Position numbers and translations under genes: made by a program. Source: Capronia americana (lineage: Eukaryota; Ascomycota; Eurotiomycetes; Chaetothyriales; Herpotrichiellaceae). Taken from it: a stretch of 64,000 nucleotides of DNA. Below the pieces are notes generated by a model. It was not told the origin of the DNA. It was given only the letters and a program-made list of their open reading frames with translations, and did no database searches. The stretch's first letter is position 1, and each line of letters starts with the position of its first letter. The stretch lies in assembly GCA_016110215.1 (NCBI GenBank), contig JADWQD010000003.1, forward strand, positions 1-64,000, given 5' to 3'. Positions 21,880-31,802 of this stretch are shown here, in pieces.

Positions 21880-22505
21880 TTGTACTGGGTTTAGGGGTTA
21901 TGGTACGGGAAATGACTGTCGATATTTGTGTAGCTCGTGCCTTCCTCTCTGATTCGGGAAACGTCGATTTCGGCAGATCTAAGGCTGGGCTGCCTGAGAT
22001 TGCAAGGGGGTTTTTGGATCGTAGGATAAAATGCGCAGTTGCGTATTAGCCATCTATGACAGAATGCCTCATGGTGAGCTTCGATATATGGAAGGTTAAG
22101 TGACACCAGCCGAGGCATCGTAAACCCAGCCTTCGCTAGACCTTCCCTTTCTCAAGTGACAGTTGCCTAGACTCAGTCCTGTACTCTTCAGCAATGTGTA
22201 TTCTGGCAGCTTCCTCGTACTCACCCCCTCTTTGATCGCTTCTCCAGCTTATTCGAATCGAACCAGCCTTGAATCTTGCCCTGCGTCGTCACCCGATGGC
22301 CTTCTTCTGGAAGATCTGGTCGGAGAGGGAGAGGTAAGCGTCGATACATTCGTCGATTGTCATCTCCAGTCGGCCTAGCATGAAGGCGATCAGCCTAGAA
22401 TATCAGCAATCATCCCGTACTACGTCTTCTACAGACGAACCCGCCGGTGTTGGTCCCGCCAATCATGAATTCAGCTTTACCACCAAAAGCGTCTATGATA
22501 TCTAG
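21880..22505. other. Intergenic, no gene seen
   Basis: Promoter of the exonuclease gene plus sequence leading into the SET pseudogene. A short ORF (22163-22378 +) has no recognisable features. Confidence 0.4.
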
Positions 22506-23290
22506 ATGCCTACTCACTTCAAAAGGCTTTGCTCTGCAATCGATGCAATACCACCCGATATACGTTTTGAAGTCTCCGAGAAATCGGATCTGCAATTCCC
22601 TTCATCATCAGGACTTTCACAAGGTCTGGAAAGCCATCACCTTTCGGAGTCAGCGGCTACAGATGACGACGGACTGAGCTTTCTTGACCTCCAGGAAGTG
22701 ACGCCAGATACTTCAATCACTCAAGCCCCAGAACCTCCGACGTTTAAGAAACCAAAGAAGGGATGAGACTTGGTATTCATATGACTGGAGAACATCTGGA
22801 ATCAGAGGGGAAAATTGTTGAGGTACCAGTGTCCATCTCCTAGGCACACGAATTGTCGCGGAGGCCCCGCTAATGAAATTTGACCGAGTCGGGAATTCCA
22901 CGACAATCTGGAAAGCTTTCAGCAAACTCATTCCCTTGGAAAAGGAGAAGTACCTCGAATTGCACCACCTGGAATGTGACATGGAGTACGAGCTCATGAA
23001 TCCCACTCTGGAGAAGAATCGACAGAGACACCGGATGGTAAAAGTGCTTGCGATCTATCGGTTAAACAAAGGTACTTGCTATACAGGAATAATTATAGTG
23101 TCCTACCTCCCTTCTCGGTTTAATCACTAATATCTTCCAAACACAAAATACGCCGAGAATCCGAATTTAGGCGACGGTGTTCTGACCATTTATGCCGTGA
23201 GGAACATTAAAGAAGGCGAAGAGCTCGTATATTTATATATACCTGACTTCCTTAGGCCGAAGGATCAGCGCCAGGAAACGCTCTACTAGT
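22506..23290 (+). pseudogene. Decayed SET-domain protein gene
   Basis: Recognisable pieces of a fungal SET methyltransferase lie in one orientation but are not in one usable frame. An N-terminal leader (22506-22766) ends FKKPKKG and a stop. The core is then readable in another frame: GTRIVAEAPLMKF (22843-22881) and FSKLIPLEKEKYLELHH. The end is SRFNH, a TAA stop at 23128-23130, then YLPNTKYAENPN and VLTIYAVRNIKEGEELVYLYI, finishing with RQETLY and a TAG at 23288-23290. In intact relatives the stop position falls within the NHSCxPN motif, so here the Ser-Cys pair has become stop-Tyr. A further stop precedes the core (22819-22821). Hidden introns could rescue the leader but not the loss of the motif. 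Confidence 0.68.
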
Positions 23291-23828
23291 AAGGTAACTT
23301 TTTATACCTTTATAAGGCGTGTTCGGATTCTCATTTCGCGAGGTCGATGGATCAGAAAAGACAGGAACTCTCCAGACTTGACCAACGAGTATCCAACCAT
23401 GAGCAATATCCTTGGACAAAGATAGTGGACGCGTCAAGTACCTTGAAGGGTTTTATTCTGTCTTGAACTGCTACTCGTACGTACAAAGTAGAATACGCTG
23501 CCGAGCCGTCCACAGGTCGTCATGGGGAAAATGCGTATGATTGACTACAATGATCTTTGCTCGTCTGTGTATAACGTTGCATCTCGCTGGGTTATTATCT
23601 CTCTCGTTCGTTTATCACAAGATTCTTCAAGCAGTGTCCCACCGCTACACCTAGTGACTATAACGGCACGACCCGATCCAGGCAGGTCTATACTAGGGTA
23701 TGGAGAGCTCTGGCGTCGAACATGATCCAGTAATCAGTGCATCTCCGCTCGAGATCAAGTAATTTTATTTTAACACATTACTGAGTATAATAACCTCAGC
23801 CAGGGATCACATAGAAACCATGCCTCCC
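23291..23828. other. AT-richer intergenic, no gene seen
   Basis: 538 bp between the SET pseudogene and the 3' end of the ZZ/C2H2 gene. Locally AT-rich stretches (for example around 23290-23320 and 23756-23790). No gene supported. Confidence 0.45.
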
Positions 23829-26800
23829 TCATCCCGCCCCTTGGACGCCTCGTGTGTACTTCCTGTCCAAATACGCCGAAAGATTGGCAGCACCCATATT
23901 GACATTCACATTGCCCCCGCCACTCGAATGTCCAAAATCGACGCCATACTGCCCAAAGTGCTCCTCCAAGTCCAAGTCCAGATTTACACCCGAAAAGTCC
24001 TGAAAGGGGACTTCCAAAGCATCGTAATTGATCGCCGACTCCGGCACGGGGCTTGGTTCTCGTGCCGCTTGCGCTGTTTTTCGCTTGCCCTTATTCTTGC
24101 CGTTTGTGGTTGATTTGGGATTGGAATCTGTCCCCGCTGACGACAACGAGGTGGAAGCTGAGGCTGAAGACGAGGCATGGCCAAGACTGCCGTAGCCTGA
24201 ATCAACAGATGATGTGGTCGAGTGCTTGGGCTTCAGAGCACTGGAGCCCTTGGACTGTTGAGCAGACGGGTCGTCGAGGCTGGCGAGCTTGACGGGGACA
24301 TAATCAGGCATAACAGCGGACGCCGATTCAATCTCCATATTGTGTAGATCCACGAATGCCGATGCAAAGTCAAAGTCGAAATTCGCTGGCATTGAATCCG
24401 TGGAGATGGCAAGACCGCGCTCGTCCCCGTGGCTCCAGCTGTTGCACTCCTCATCATATCTATCATTCTCAGGGTCAATGATCATAGGGACTGGGAAAGT
24501 CACCTCAGAGGTCAGCTCGTCCACAAACTGATTTTTCTGAGGTGGCCGCGGCGTGGAAAGCTGTGGCACCGTCCTGGCTGAGAAAGGTCTGCTGAAACTT
24601 TGGCGATGACCCGGTGAAAGAAAACGCGCATCCGACCCGGTCCTGTCGGCGGAACCAGGGCCATGAACAGGCGAGGGCGGAATTGAGGACGCGGGTGTCG
24701 TGAGACATATCGAGCTGCGCCGTGCCGAATCTGGGGCCCCGGCTGAAATCGGTGAGACGTCCCCAGAAGGGTTGCCAAGGGAAGGACTGTTCGCAAGTCG
24801 CAACCTCTCGAGGACATCCGTCATGGATGCCCTCAACTGCTCACGGATGAGTCGCCGCGCTTCAGCGGACTGAAGCCAACCCTGGCCCGGTGCGTTGGTG
24901 AGACGGTCCAGGCGTGATTCGAAGACTTCTCCCAGCACGTCCATTGTGTCTCGTGTGTCCGTGGGGCCGGGGCTGACCGCCGAAGGCATATCCACGTTAT
25001 CCGCGTAAGGACTCGAAGGCTGCGGCAGGTCAGGGAACAAGATAGCGTATATAGTGTACCAGACCTGCTCCGCTGTGCTTGCCGGTCGCTTACGGCGGAT
25101 CTCGTTGTATTGTGCCTCGTCGAACTTCTCTGGGTAAGGGCAATCTACCAGCGCGCAGGCAACTGCAGCCCGGCGGTGCTGATCCAGTTGATCCTTGCGG
25201 TCGAAGCGAGCATAACAACGGGTGCAGTGAATACGGCGCCAATGGACCCGATAAAGATGCTGTTTCAGGCGCGAGATGTCTGGCCAGTATCCGCTTGAGC
25301 ATCCACGATACTGCTTCTCCTGTACGTTCTGCTCGGAGTACTTCGACTTGTCGTACTTGCAGAATGGGCAGGCGAAGAGCTTTTCCGGATTTTGGAGTGC
25401 GTCTGGATCCTGTTTGATCTTTTTCGGCGTCCCACCTGGTACATCTTCGTCCTCCTCCTCTGCATCTTGGCCGTGGCTTGGGGTACGCTTTGGCGACTGC
25501 TTCTGATTTGAACTCGTGGAATGAGCAGGCGAGACTGCGGCTTGCCCAGACCCAGCTTTGCGTTTGGTGGCATGAGTCCGTATCTTATCATGCTGCAGAC
25601 ACTCGTCAGCACAGTGTCCATTTTTCAGTGACCTCAAGACACGGGCTGGAGGCGACACGGTCTGGGAATGAGTACCTACCTGGGAGAGATCCTCAAACTG
25701 TGCACCCACGCCCGTAGACAATTCAGTCATCTGCCTTGCAAGTGCGGTTTGCAGTTGCAGTGAGAACATCTGCTGGTTGACGTGAAGGGCTGCCTCACGC
25801 TCTCGAAACGAAGCTTGTTGCTCCCGCAAAGTGGTCTCTTTCTCTCGCAAGGTGATCTGCCTATCGCGGAACTCCATCTCCAGTTCGCGCCGGCGATAGT
25901 CCAGCTCTCTCGCGTCGTCAGAATGCTTCTGGGTAGCCGGAATATCCCCTCGTTCAGCTTCCTGTGGCCTTTTCTCGTCAACAGTGTCATTGTAGGCCCA
26001 GGGGTTTGCTGCCGAGATTGTGGCGTCCATGGGGGACTCGGTCCACCGATTTGAACGGGCAGAGACATCTGGCATGTTCAAGCCCCACATCGCTGCAGCA
26101 TAGTGCTGAGCTTCTGACCGGCTTTGTTCTCGGATCAAGTTGGATGCGTTCGCCTTCTCTGCGGCGTCCGGGCGGGATACACTGCGCACCTTCTCGGTCA
26201 GGTCATGCCGACAGCTCCAGCCAGCCTGATCACACGAAGAGCAAAGTATTCTGTCACCATTGTCACAGATCGAGCAGTGGTAATACACTTGGCTCAAGCG
26301 GATTGGGCTTTGACATGAGTCGCATCTCATTGATCTCGCTTTTGGCTGAGAGCCAGTGGCATCCAGGTTATTGTCGGCAACAGGCGACGCAACATCCTTT
26401 TCTTTGGCGGGGTTGGCGTCTTCCAGGAGAGCAACAGGTTCGTTGTCTTGTGTCCTTGTGGAGTCCTCGAATGGCGTGTACTGGGGGAGCTCAGCAGGCA
26501 GCTCCGCTATCCCAGCTGACGGAGGAGATAGGGATGCCGGCGGGGGCGGAGAGGGATTGAGATACTCCCGGATGGCCGACTTGCTGTCGAAGTCATCCAG
26601 AGTTGGCGGTTCGGACTTCTCGCCTCTGACGTGACGACTCAGTTTGGTCAGGTGAGACTTCAAGCTCAAGCTCTTGACGACGTGTGAGGCAATGCTCCTG
26701 GTGCTTTTTGTGCGTAGAGGAATGGTCTCTCCACGGGCGGCCGCATCCTTTCTCCGTGCAGCAGCAACATCAGCTGCCAGGAATGCTCGACGTAGCTGTT

Positions 26801-27347
26801 CTTCCTCCTTTTGAGCCTTGACCTGCTCTTTCTCTTGTTTTTTCAACGACTTTCTCAAGCGCTTCTGAACTTTACGCTGTTGACTGAGGGTCTCTACCCG
26901 CAACGGGAGCCGAGGTGGGCAGGGGTCTTGGAGCTCTTCGTCGATGTTGACTGTCCATGACGGCGAAGCATACGAACGACTGATCGCGGAAATCGGCGAC
27001 CCTCTATAGAGGCTCAAGGAGGCGGCTTCGGTTTCTCGCTGTATCGTCGACAGGGAATTCAGACTGTTGGATCGGATGATAGGGCAGGGCAGAGCATCCG
27101 AGGCGGGGATGTCGCTGAAGTGACCCGGTCGATAAGGATAAGGGAGCGTCCTGGCCTTGCGCAGAGCGGCTCTATGCAACGATCCGACTGCCTCTGGAGG
27201 AGTCCAGGAATGCTTTGAACGCAAAGCTCTCTGTGTCTGATCTGCAAGCTGGAGTTCTTTGATGTCATTGGGAGACTCGTCGTCGTTGATGCTGATCCTC
27301 GCTCGGATATCAGGCTGATCCCGACCGCGGAGAGCCAATTCAGCCAT
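23829..27347 (-). CDS. ZZ-type plus C2H2-type zinc-finger protein
   Basis: Open for 1172 aa, starting MAELALRGRDQPD. Domains in order: a basic coiled N-terminal segment (about 150-200, Lys/Glu/Gln-rich), a ZZ-type finger near 340-381 (MRCDSCQSPI, YYHCSICD, ILCSSCDQAGWSCRHD), a strong coiled coil near 472-529 (RRRELEMEFRDRQITLREKE), then a fungal C2H2-like block near 657-727 (FACPFCKYDKSKYSEQN, HLYRVHWRRIHCTRCYARF). The remainder is Ser/Pro-rich and disordered. An 87-nt stretch at 25593-25679 has a perfect donor (gtaggt), a CTGACG branch site and a ctgcag acceptor, a multiple of three with no stop, so the spliced product is probably 1143 aa. Function unknown; ZZ fingers often bind protein or ubiquitin signals and the C2H2 block suggests nucleic acid. 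Confidence 0.85.
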   Translation of the reverse strand: MAELALRGRDQPDIRARISINDDESPNDIKELQLADQTQRALRSKHSWTPPEAVGSLHRAALRKARTLPYPYRPGHFSDIPASDALPCPIIRSNSLNSLSTIQRETEAASLSLYRGSPISAISRSYASPSWTVNIDEELQDPCPPRLPLRVETLSQQRKVQKRLRKSLKKQEKEQVKAQKEEEQLRRAFLAADVAAARRKDAAARGETIPLRTKSTRSIASHVVKSLSLKSHLTKLSRHVRGEKSEPPTLDDFDSKSAIREYLNPSPPPPASLSPPSAGIAELPAELPQYTPFEDSTRTQDNEPVALLEDANPAKEKDVASPVADNNLDATGSQPKARSMRCDSCQSPIRLSQVYYHCSICDNGDRILCSSCDQAGWSCRHDLTEKVRSVSRPDAAEKANASNLIREQSRSEAQHYAAAMWGLNMPDVSARSNRWTESPMDATISAANPWAYNDTVDEKRPQEAERGDIPATQKHSDDARELDYRRRELEMEFRDRQITLREKETTLREQQASFREREAALHVNQQMFSLQLQTALARQMTELSTGVGAQFEDLSQVGTHSQTVSPPARVLRSLKNGHCADECLQHDKIRTHATKRKAGSGQAAVSPAHSTSSNQKQSPKRTPSHGQDAEEEDEDVPGGTPKKIKQDPDALQNPEKLFACPFCKYDKSKYSEQNVQEKQYRGCSSGYWPDISRLKQHLYRVHWRRIHCTRCYARFDRKDQLDQHRRAAVACALVDCPYPEKFDEAQYNEIRRKRPASTAEQVWYTIYAILFPDLPQPSSPYADNVDMPSAVSPGPTDTRDTMDVLGEVFESRLDRLTNAPGQGWLQSAEARRLIREQLRASMTDVLERLRLANSPSLGNPSGDVSPISAGAPDSARRSSICLTTPASSIPPSPVHGPGSADRTGSDARFLSPGHRQSFSRPFSARTVPQLSTPRPPQKNQFVDELTSEVTFPVPMIIDPENDRYDEECNSWSHGDERGLAISTDSMPANFDFDFASAFVDLHNMEIESASAVMPDYVPVKLASLDDPSAQQSKGSSALKPKHSTTSSVDSGYGSLGHASSSASASTSLSSAGTDSNPKSTTNGKNKGKRKTAQAAREPSPVPESAINYDALEVPFQDFSGVNLDLDLEEHFGQYGVDFGHSSGGGNVNVNMGAANLSAYLDRKYTRGVQGAG
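25593..25679 (-). other. Probable in-frame intron inside the ZZ/C2H2 gene
   Basis: On the minus strand the exon ends in a CAG codon followed by gtaggtactc. Near the end come gctgacg (branch-like) and gtgtctgcag, followed by CATGATAAG. Length 87 nt = 29 codons without a stop, so translation through it would be invisible to ORF calling. Confidence 0.7.
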
Positions 27348-27920
27348 ATCGCGGGAGGACTGGTTGACCTGTCGAATTGTGGGCAGTAGTGGCGAGACCG
27401 CGTCTCACGGGTGGCAAGACGATGGCGAAATGATGCGATGGCACCAGTCGATCATGACTGAGGCAGCAGAAGCTGCTGTCCGGGAGGATAGCAGTCGTTT
27501 TGACCAGCTCGTCAGAGACTCACTTTTGTTCAATTCCAGCGGGCTGCCCGCAGCAGCCCACGCCCGGAGCCTAGCGAGCGTCTGCGGGTTTCGCTGAGCC
27601 GCCTATTCGATTGGTCCTTGCCCGCCGGAACCTCTGATTCCCCCGTTGCAGCAGGGGGCCTGAGGCTCCCAAGCCACGCTGAAGCCACAGACAGCCACAG
27701 TCAGCCACATTCACCCGCCAGACGTGTCAGGGCGCCGAGCCGGAGTCTGCCTTATCAAGCTTATCTGAGCCTTCTAGCTGGATTAGGCTAGCAGACGCGG
27801 GCCGAACGCACGAGGCTGTCCTGTGAGTGGCGGTTGAAAATGGCTCGATGGCATCACCTTCTGACGTGCTCGGCTCTGCTTCTGCGGGTGTAAACCTCGC
27901 CATGGAATATTAGAACCATC
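27348..27920. promoter_or_regulatory. Divergent promoter region, ZZ/C2H2 gene and CoA-binding gene
   Basis: 573 bp between divergent starts. Includes a short degenerate AGCCACA repeat at 27671-27717 (four copies). An open frame at 27364-27597 has no recognisable domain. Confidence 0.5.
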
Positions 27921-28442
27921 ATGTCTACCGCGATTCGCAAGAGTGCCATCACCTCTGCACCGAGAGTCATGGAAGCCGCTGCAAAGAGGTTCTTCTCCTC
28001 GCCACATTTCGCCGTGGCCGGCGCAAGTCAAGACAAAAGTAAATTCGGGTATCGGATCCTCGCATGGTATCATCAACACACGCTGCCCGTGACGCCCATC
28101 AACCCGGCGCGGCCATCAATATCTCTGCCATCGAAGACATACGAAACCGTGCCGTCGGTCTCGGCACTTCCTCACCCGGATCAAACAGCACTGTCATTCG
28201 TCACGCCACCCGCGGTCACAAGAAGTATCCTTCGTGAAGCAAAAGCTGCAGGAGTCAAAGCTGTGTGGTTCCAGCCGGGAAGCTTCGAGGACGAGGATTT
28301 GAAGTATGCCAAGGAGAATTTCGAGTCCGCAGTCGGTGGATTTGAGGATGGGACGGTAGGGGGTGAGGGCTGGTGTGTATTGGTCGACGGAGAGAACGCA
28401 CTGCGAGAGGCAGGGAAGAAAATTGTGAAGCAGAAATTGTAG
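27921..28442 (+). CDS. CoA-binding (Rossmann) domain protein, YccU-like
   Basis: Single exon, 173 aa. The N-terminal SSPHFAVAGASQDKSKFGYR is the glycine-containing nucleotide-binding loop of the CoA_binding_2 family. Further family positions are LPVTPINPARP, ALSFVTPPAVTRSILREA and VKAVWFQPGSFEDEDL. It matches the small stand-alone proteins found widely in bacteria and fungi. The biochemical role is not established; acyl-CoA or CoA sensing is the usual inference. A short N-terminal extension rich in Ser/Ala/Arg could be a mitochondrial presequence (inference). Confidence 0.88.
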   Translation: MSTAIRKSAITSAPRVMEAAAKRFFSSPHFAVAGASQDKSKFGYRILAWYHQHTLPVTPINPARPSISLPSKTYETVPSVSALPHPDQTALSFVTPPAVTRSILREAKAAGVKAVWFQPGSFEDEDLKYAKENFESAVGGFEDGTVGGEGWCVLVDGENALREAGKKIVKQKL

Positions 28443-28541
28443 TGTGACAGTATTGTCAAACATGGCACCAGTCCGCCCCGGCTTCCTACGTAGAGAAGGT
28501 TGCAGGCCTCGAACGGTGTAGCAAGAACTACCGGACCTCGA

Positions 28542-30379
28542 CTATGCCGACACGCTCGTCTTTCGGTGTCCATACTCCATATTTGCCAGAGCGTCCCCTT
28601 CCTCGACAGTTGCCACTCCCCCTTCGACCCTCGCATTCTTCAATTCCTCCTCGGTGATGGTTTTGATCGGCCCTACAAACCAGTACCTGCCGCCCCATCT
28701 TGGGAAGAACCAGCCTACCAAGCTGATGATGGTAATGATTCCGATGCATATCGGCGCATAATTCAAGGTTTCGGCATCCACGGGATACAATTGCGGCAGC
28801 AAGAGGACCGCGAACAGGAACAAAATGTAGGCCGACGCAATAATAGCTAGAGGTAAGGAAAACCTCCCTAGGTGCCACTTTCCGGGCACGAAGGATTTGC
28901 GGCCGACTGTTTGTCTTGCAATGATGGGGATCAGATAAGAGACATTGGTCGCAATGGTTGCAGTGGCAGTGATGGCCGAGAAGGCGACGGTCGATCCGAT
29001 GACCGCAGTCGTAATAGCACAGGACATGAAGAACACCAGGAGAGCAGCGTTCACCGCCATCTTCCGCTTTGAGAGCTTCCTGAAGAAAAAGCTGAATGGA
29101 AGGACTCCGTCTCGTGAGATCGCGTAGGTGACTCGTTGGGCGCTCATGAAGCAGGACGCTGTGGCGCACGTGCTATCCACCCAGAGCATTGACAAGATTG
29201 CCACAGCGCCATTCTCGCCAATGAGCTGAACCAGATATTCTGCCCAGTTGTTCGCATACGAAGCTGAGATGATGCCATCAAAATCCTGCAAACAGAATAG
29301 GATGATAATAAGGGTAGGAACCGACAGGATCCAGGCAGAGAAGGTGGACATATAGATTCCCTTGGCCACGACCGTCGACGCTTGCTTCGTCTCTTCGGCA
29401 AGATGTGCTGCCGCATCGTAGCCATAGAAGACCCAAGCACCAAAGAGTACAGAGATGACCCTAGCCATTGATTAGCGGAGCCGTACTGCCCGGGCAAAAG
29501 GGAACCGCCAACGTACCAGCAATATGCATCAGACGCCTCCTTCTTCTCGCCAAGATTGATCCCGTTGTAGAACAAATCAAAGGCTCCATGACTGCTGTTA
29601 AAATGCTTCTCGGAGGCCTTGATCGGGAACCAGATCCAGTACATGAAGAACAAGCTGAAGAAGATTGCCATCGCAAACCGGAAATAGTATTGCAGCAATT
29701 TCGGGTTGTAGATGTTCGGGAGCATGGCGAAGATCATGCCGATCGAGGTGAGGAGCCAGAGGAACCATCCTTTGGAGAGGACATCGCTGTTGGGATATTT
29801 GATCATGAGAGCTGACACCAAGAAATTCGTGCTGCCCTGTTGGACGCCTGGAACTACACTAATCCAACCTACAAAGCGCATTGTTAGTGACAATGCAAGT
29901 GAAGTGAAGTCCCAGCTTCATCACCTACCGGCAAAATTCCACCATGCAGTCATCCAGCTCAGAAAAGGACCGTACTTCTCTCCTCCCAGGCGGTAACTCC
30001 AGAAGTAGATTCCCCCGGTCGTTGGTAAGGATGCAGCCAGCTCAGCCATCACCAAGCTGACAATGCAAGACAGGCCGCCGACCATAGTCCAATTTGCGAA
30101 GGCTGCTTGAGGTCCGCCAGTATACATGACCCATCCGAATAGCACAGGTATACCGGAAATGAAATTCATTGAGGTGAAGACCGAAGCGATTGATTCGAAC
30201 AAGCCCAAGGAGCGGATGAACTCTTGCTTGTAGCCCAACGTGGCGAGGTGATATTCGTCATGGGTGAGGACGACGCGCACGTCACCCGGGGCGACATCCT
30301 TGATGGAAGGAGGGTCTGACGATGGATCTGGTTTCTCGATATCCATCTGTGTGGCCGTTTTTTCGACAGCGGAAGCCAT
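28542..30379 (-). CDS. Amino-acid/GABA-type permease (APC superfamily)
   Basis: Three exons, 30379-29929, 29868-29517 and 29460-28542, give 573 aa; introns are phase 1 (60 nt) and phase 2 (56 nt). Joined motifs are WWNFAGWISVVPG and DAYCWVISVLFGAW. Twelve or so hydrophobic segments, with APC-family landmarks: FESIASVFTSMNFISGIPVL early, TTGGIYFWSYRLGG, and YGYDAAAHLAEETKQA, typical of the Bat1/Uga4 (GABA, choline, basic amino acid) group. The start at 30379 (MASAVEKTATQMD) gives a normal charged cytosolic N-terminus. Substrate cannot be fixed from sequence. The 3' end faces the CoA-binding gene, 99 bp apart. Confidence 0.92.
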
Positions 30380-31802
30380 AATTGCCGGCACCAGGGGGGG
30401 TTGTTGGACAGGCAGTGGAAAGAGACACACCTTGGACTTACCGTGGCCAACGAGGCCTGTCGTTCCATATGTATACCGTGTATGTTACTGCTTGGACGCT
30501 TAGTTAGGTTCCACCTCATCTCGGATATCTGCACTACCGGTGGTCTGGTCGCAAGGACTAGTTCCAGTAGTATGCATGGTCGCACGGCCAGTGATGATGC
30601 CTATCAGCTTGAGACCTGCAGAAGTCCGTTATCAACAAAGGTTGCCTCGGCGGCGAGCTTACTGGTGTGCGCCATGCCTATTGAGGCTCGAAAGTGCGGA
30701 GAAAGATTGCCCACGAGGAGCTGCTCGAAAGAGAAGATCCATCGTTGGCGGCATGGCGCCCAAAGGCTTATCGAGCTTGGTCAAGTCTAGACCTGAATCA
30801 GTAAACGGCTCTTTCTCAAGTGTCCTTTTCTCTGGCTGTTTGCCTGACCAGGTCACTCCGACTCGTGGTGGCCGCGGTGGGTTGAGATCGCCGCCTCTCT
30901 GTGGCGTCGAGACCAATCAAGCTGGAAGTCGCGAGCCGACGATAAGAGTCGTCTATGCGATTTGGCTGCACACCTATCAGTAATTAGTCTTGCATATTAT
31001 TCTGCACAAAGAGGTCGCCTACGACCATCTCACCGGGTTCACCACGTGGAAGACGCCAAGACGGAACGAGGTTGCCTTGAAGTGGTCTGCAAGGGCCAAT
31101 ACCTACAGGGAACAACAGCAATGCCATGTCCCCGAAGCGTGAAATACTATGCCGTGGTTGAGGCATTGTTGACGTATTGTATGTAGTGGTGTAATGCTGT
31201 GGTAAGAGGAGGAAGAGTGACGGAGGTCTGACCGTCGAACGAATGCTCTACTGTGGGTCGTGGCTGCCAAAGGCCAACAGCATCTCAAAAAAGGTCGATA
31301 CCGATGAGTTGAAGGAAAATGAGAGAAATCTGATGCAATTCAGAGTCCATGCGCATTCGATGACTAAGTCAATGGCTAATCAGCTGGTCAAGTCGACGTC
31401 CTCCCCAGATATGTTGCCCTCTCAGCCCGTATTATCATCCCAGGCCTCTGCACCTGTTCGCTCAGATGCATTTTGGTCTCGGAGTGTCGGAGTCGAAAGA
31501 ATAAAGCTCGAACCGATGAAGCAGAGTTCGACTCTTCATGTGGATTGGTGCGCGAAAACATGACCCGGATTGCAACAGGGTCAAGCAAGGTATTTGATAC
31601 GGAAGGCGTGCTTAGCTTTAGCTCATTCTCTCTTTACTCCCATACTGTAGCACAACGAATTAACGAATCTCACAACGCATAAGCTCGTTACAGTATTTCA
31701 GCTCGGGCCACGAGAACTTTTATCGATCTGAAACTATTGAATACTATGGATAGCCACAACTACCTCAATCCAAATAGGGGCGATTCCTTGTCGGAACGCC
31801 TT
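30380..31802. other. Intergenic, promoter of the permease; no gene seen
   Basis: 1.4 kb between the permease start and the 3' end of the NCS1 gene. Several overlapping small ORFs with no recognisable domain. Confidence 0.5.

Noticed and set aside
27364..27597. 77-aa ORF in the divergent promoter at 27.4 kb
   Set aside because: No domain, located between two well supported divergent starts, and expected by chance in GC-rich sequence.
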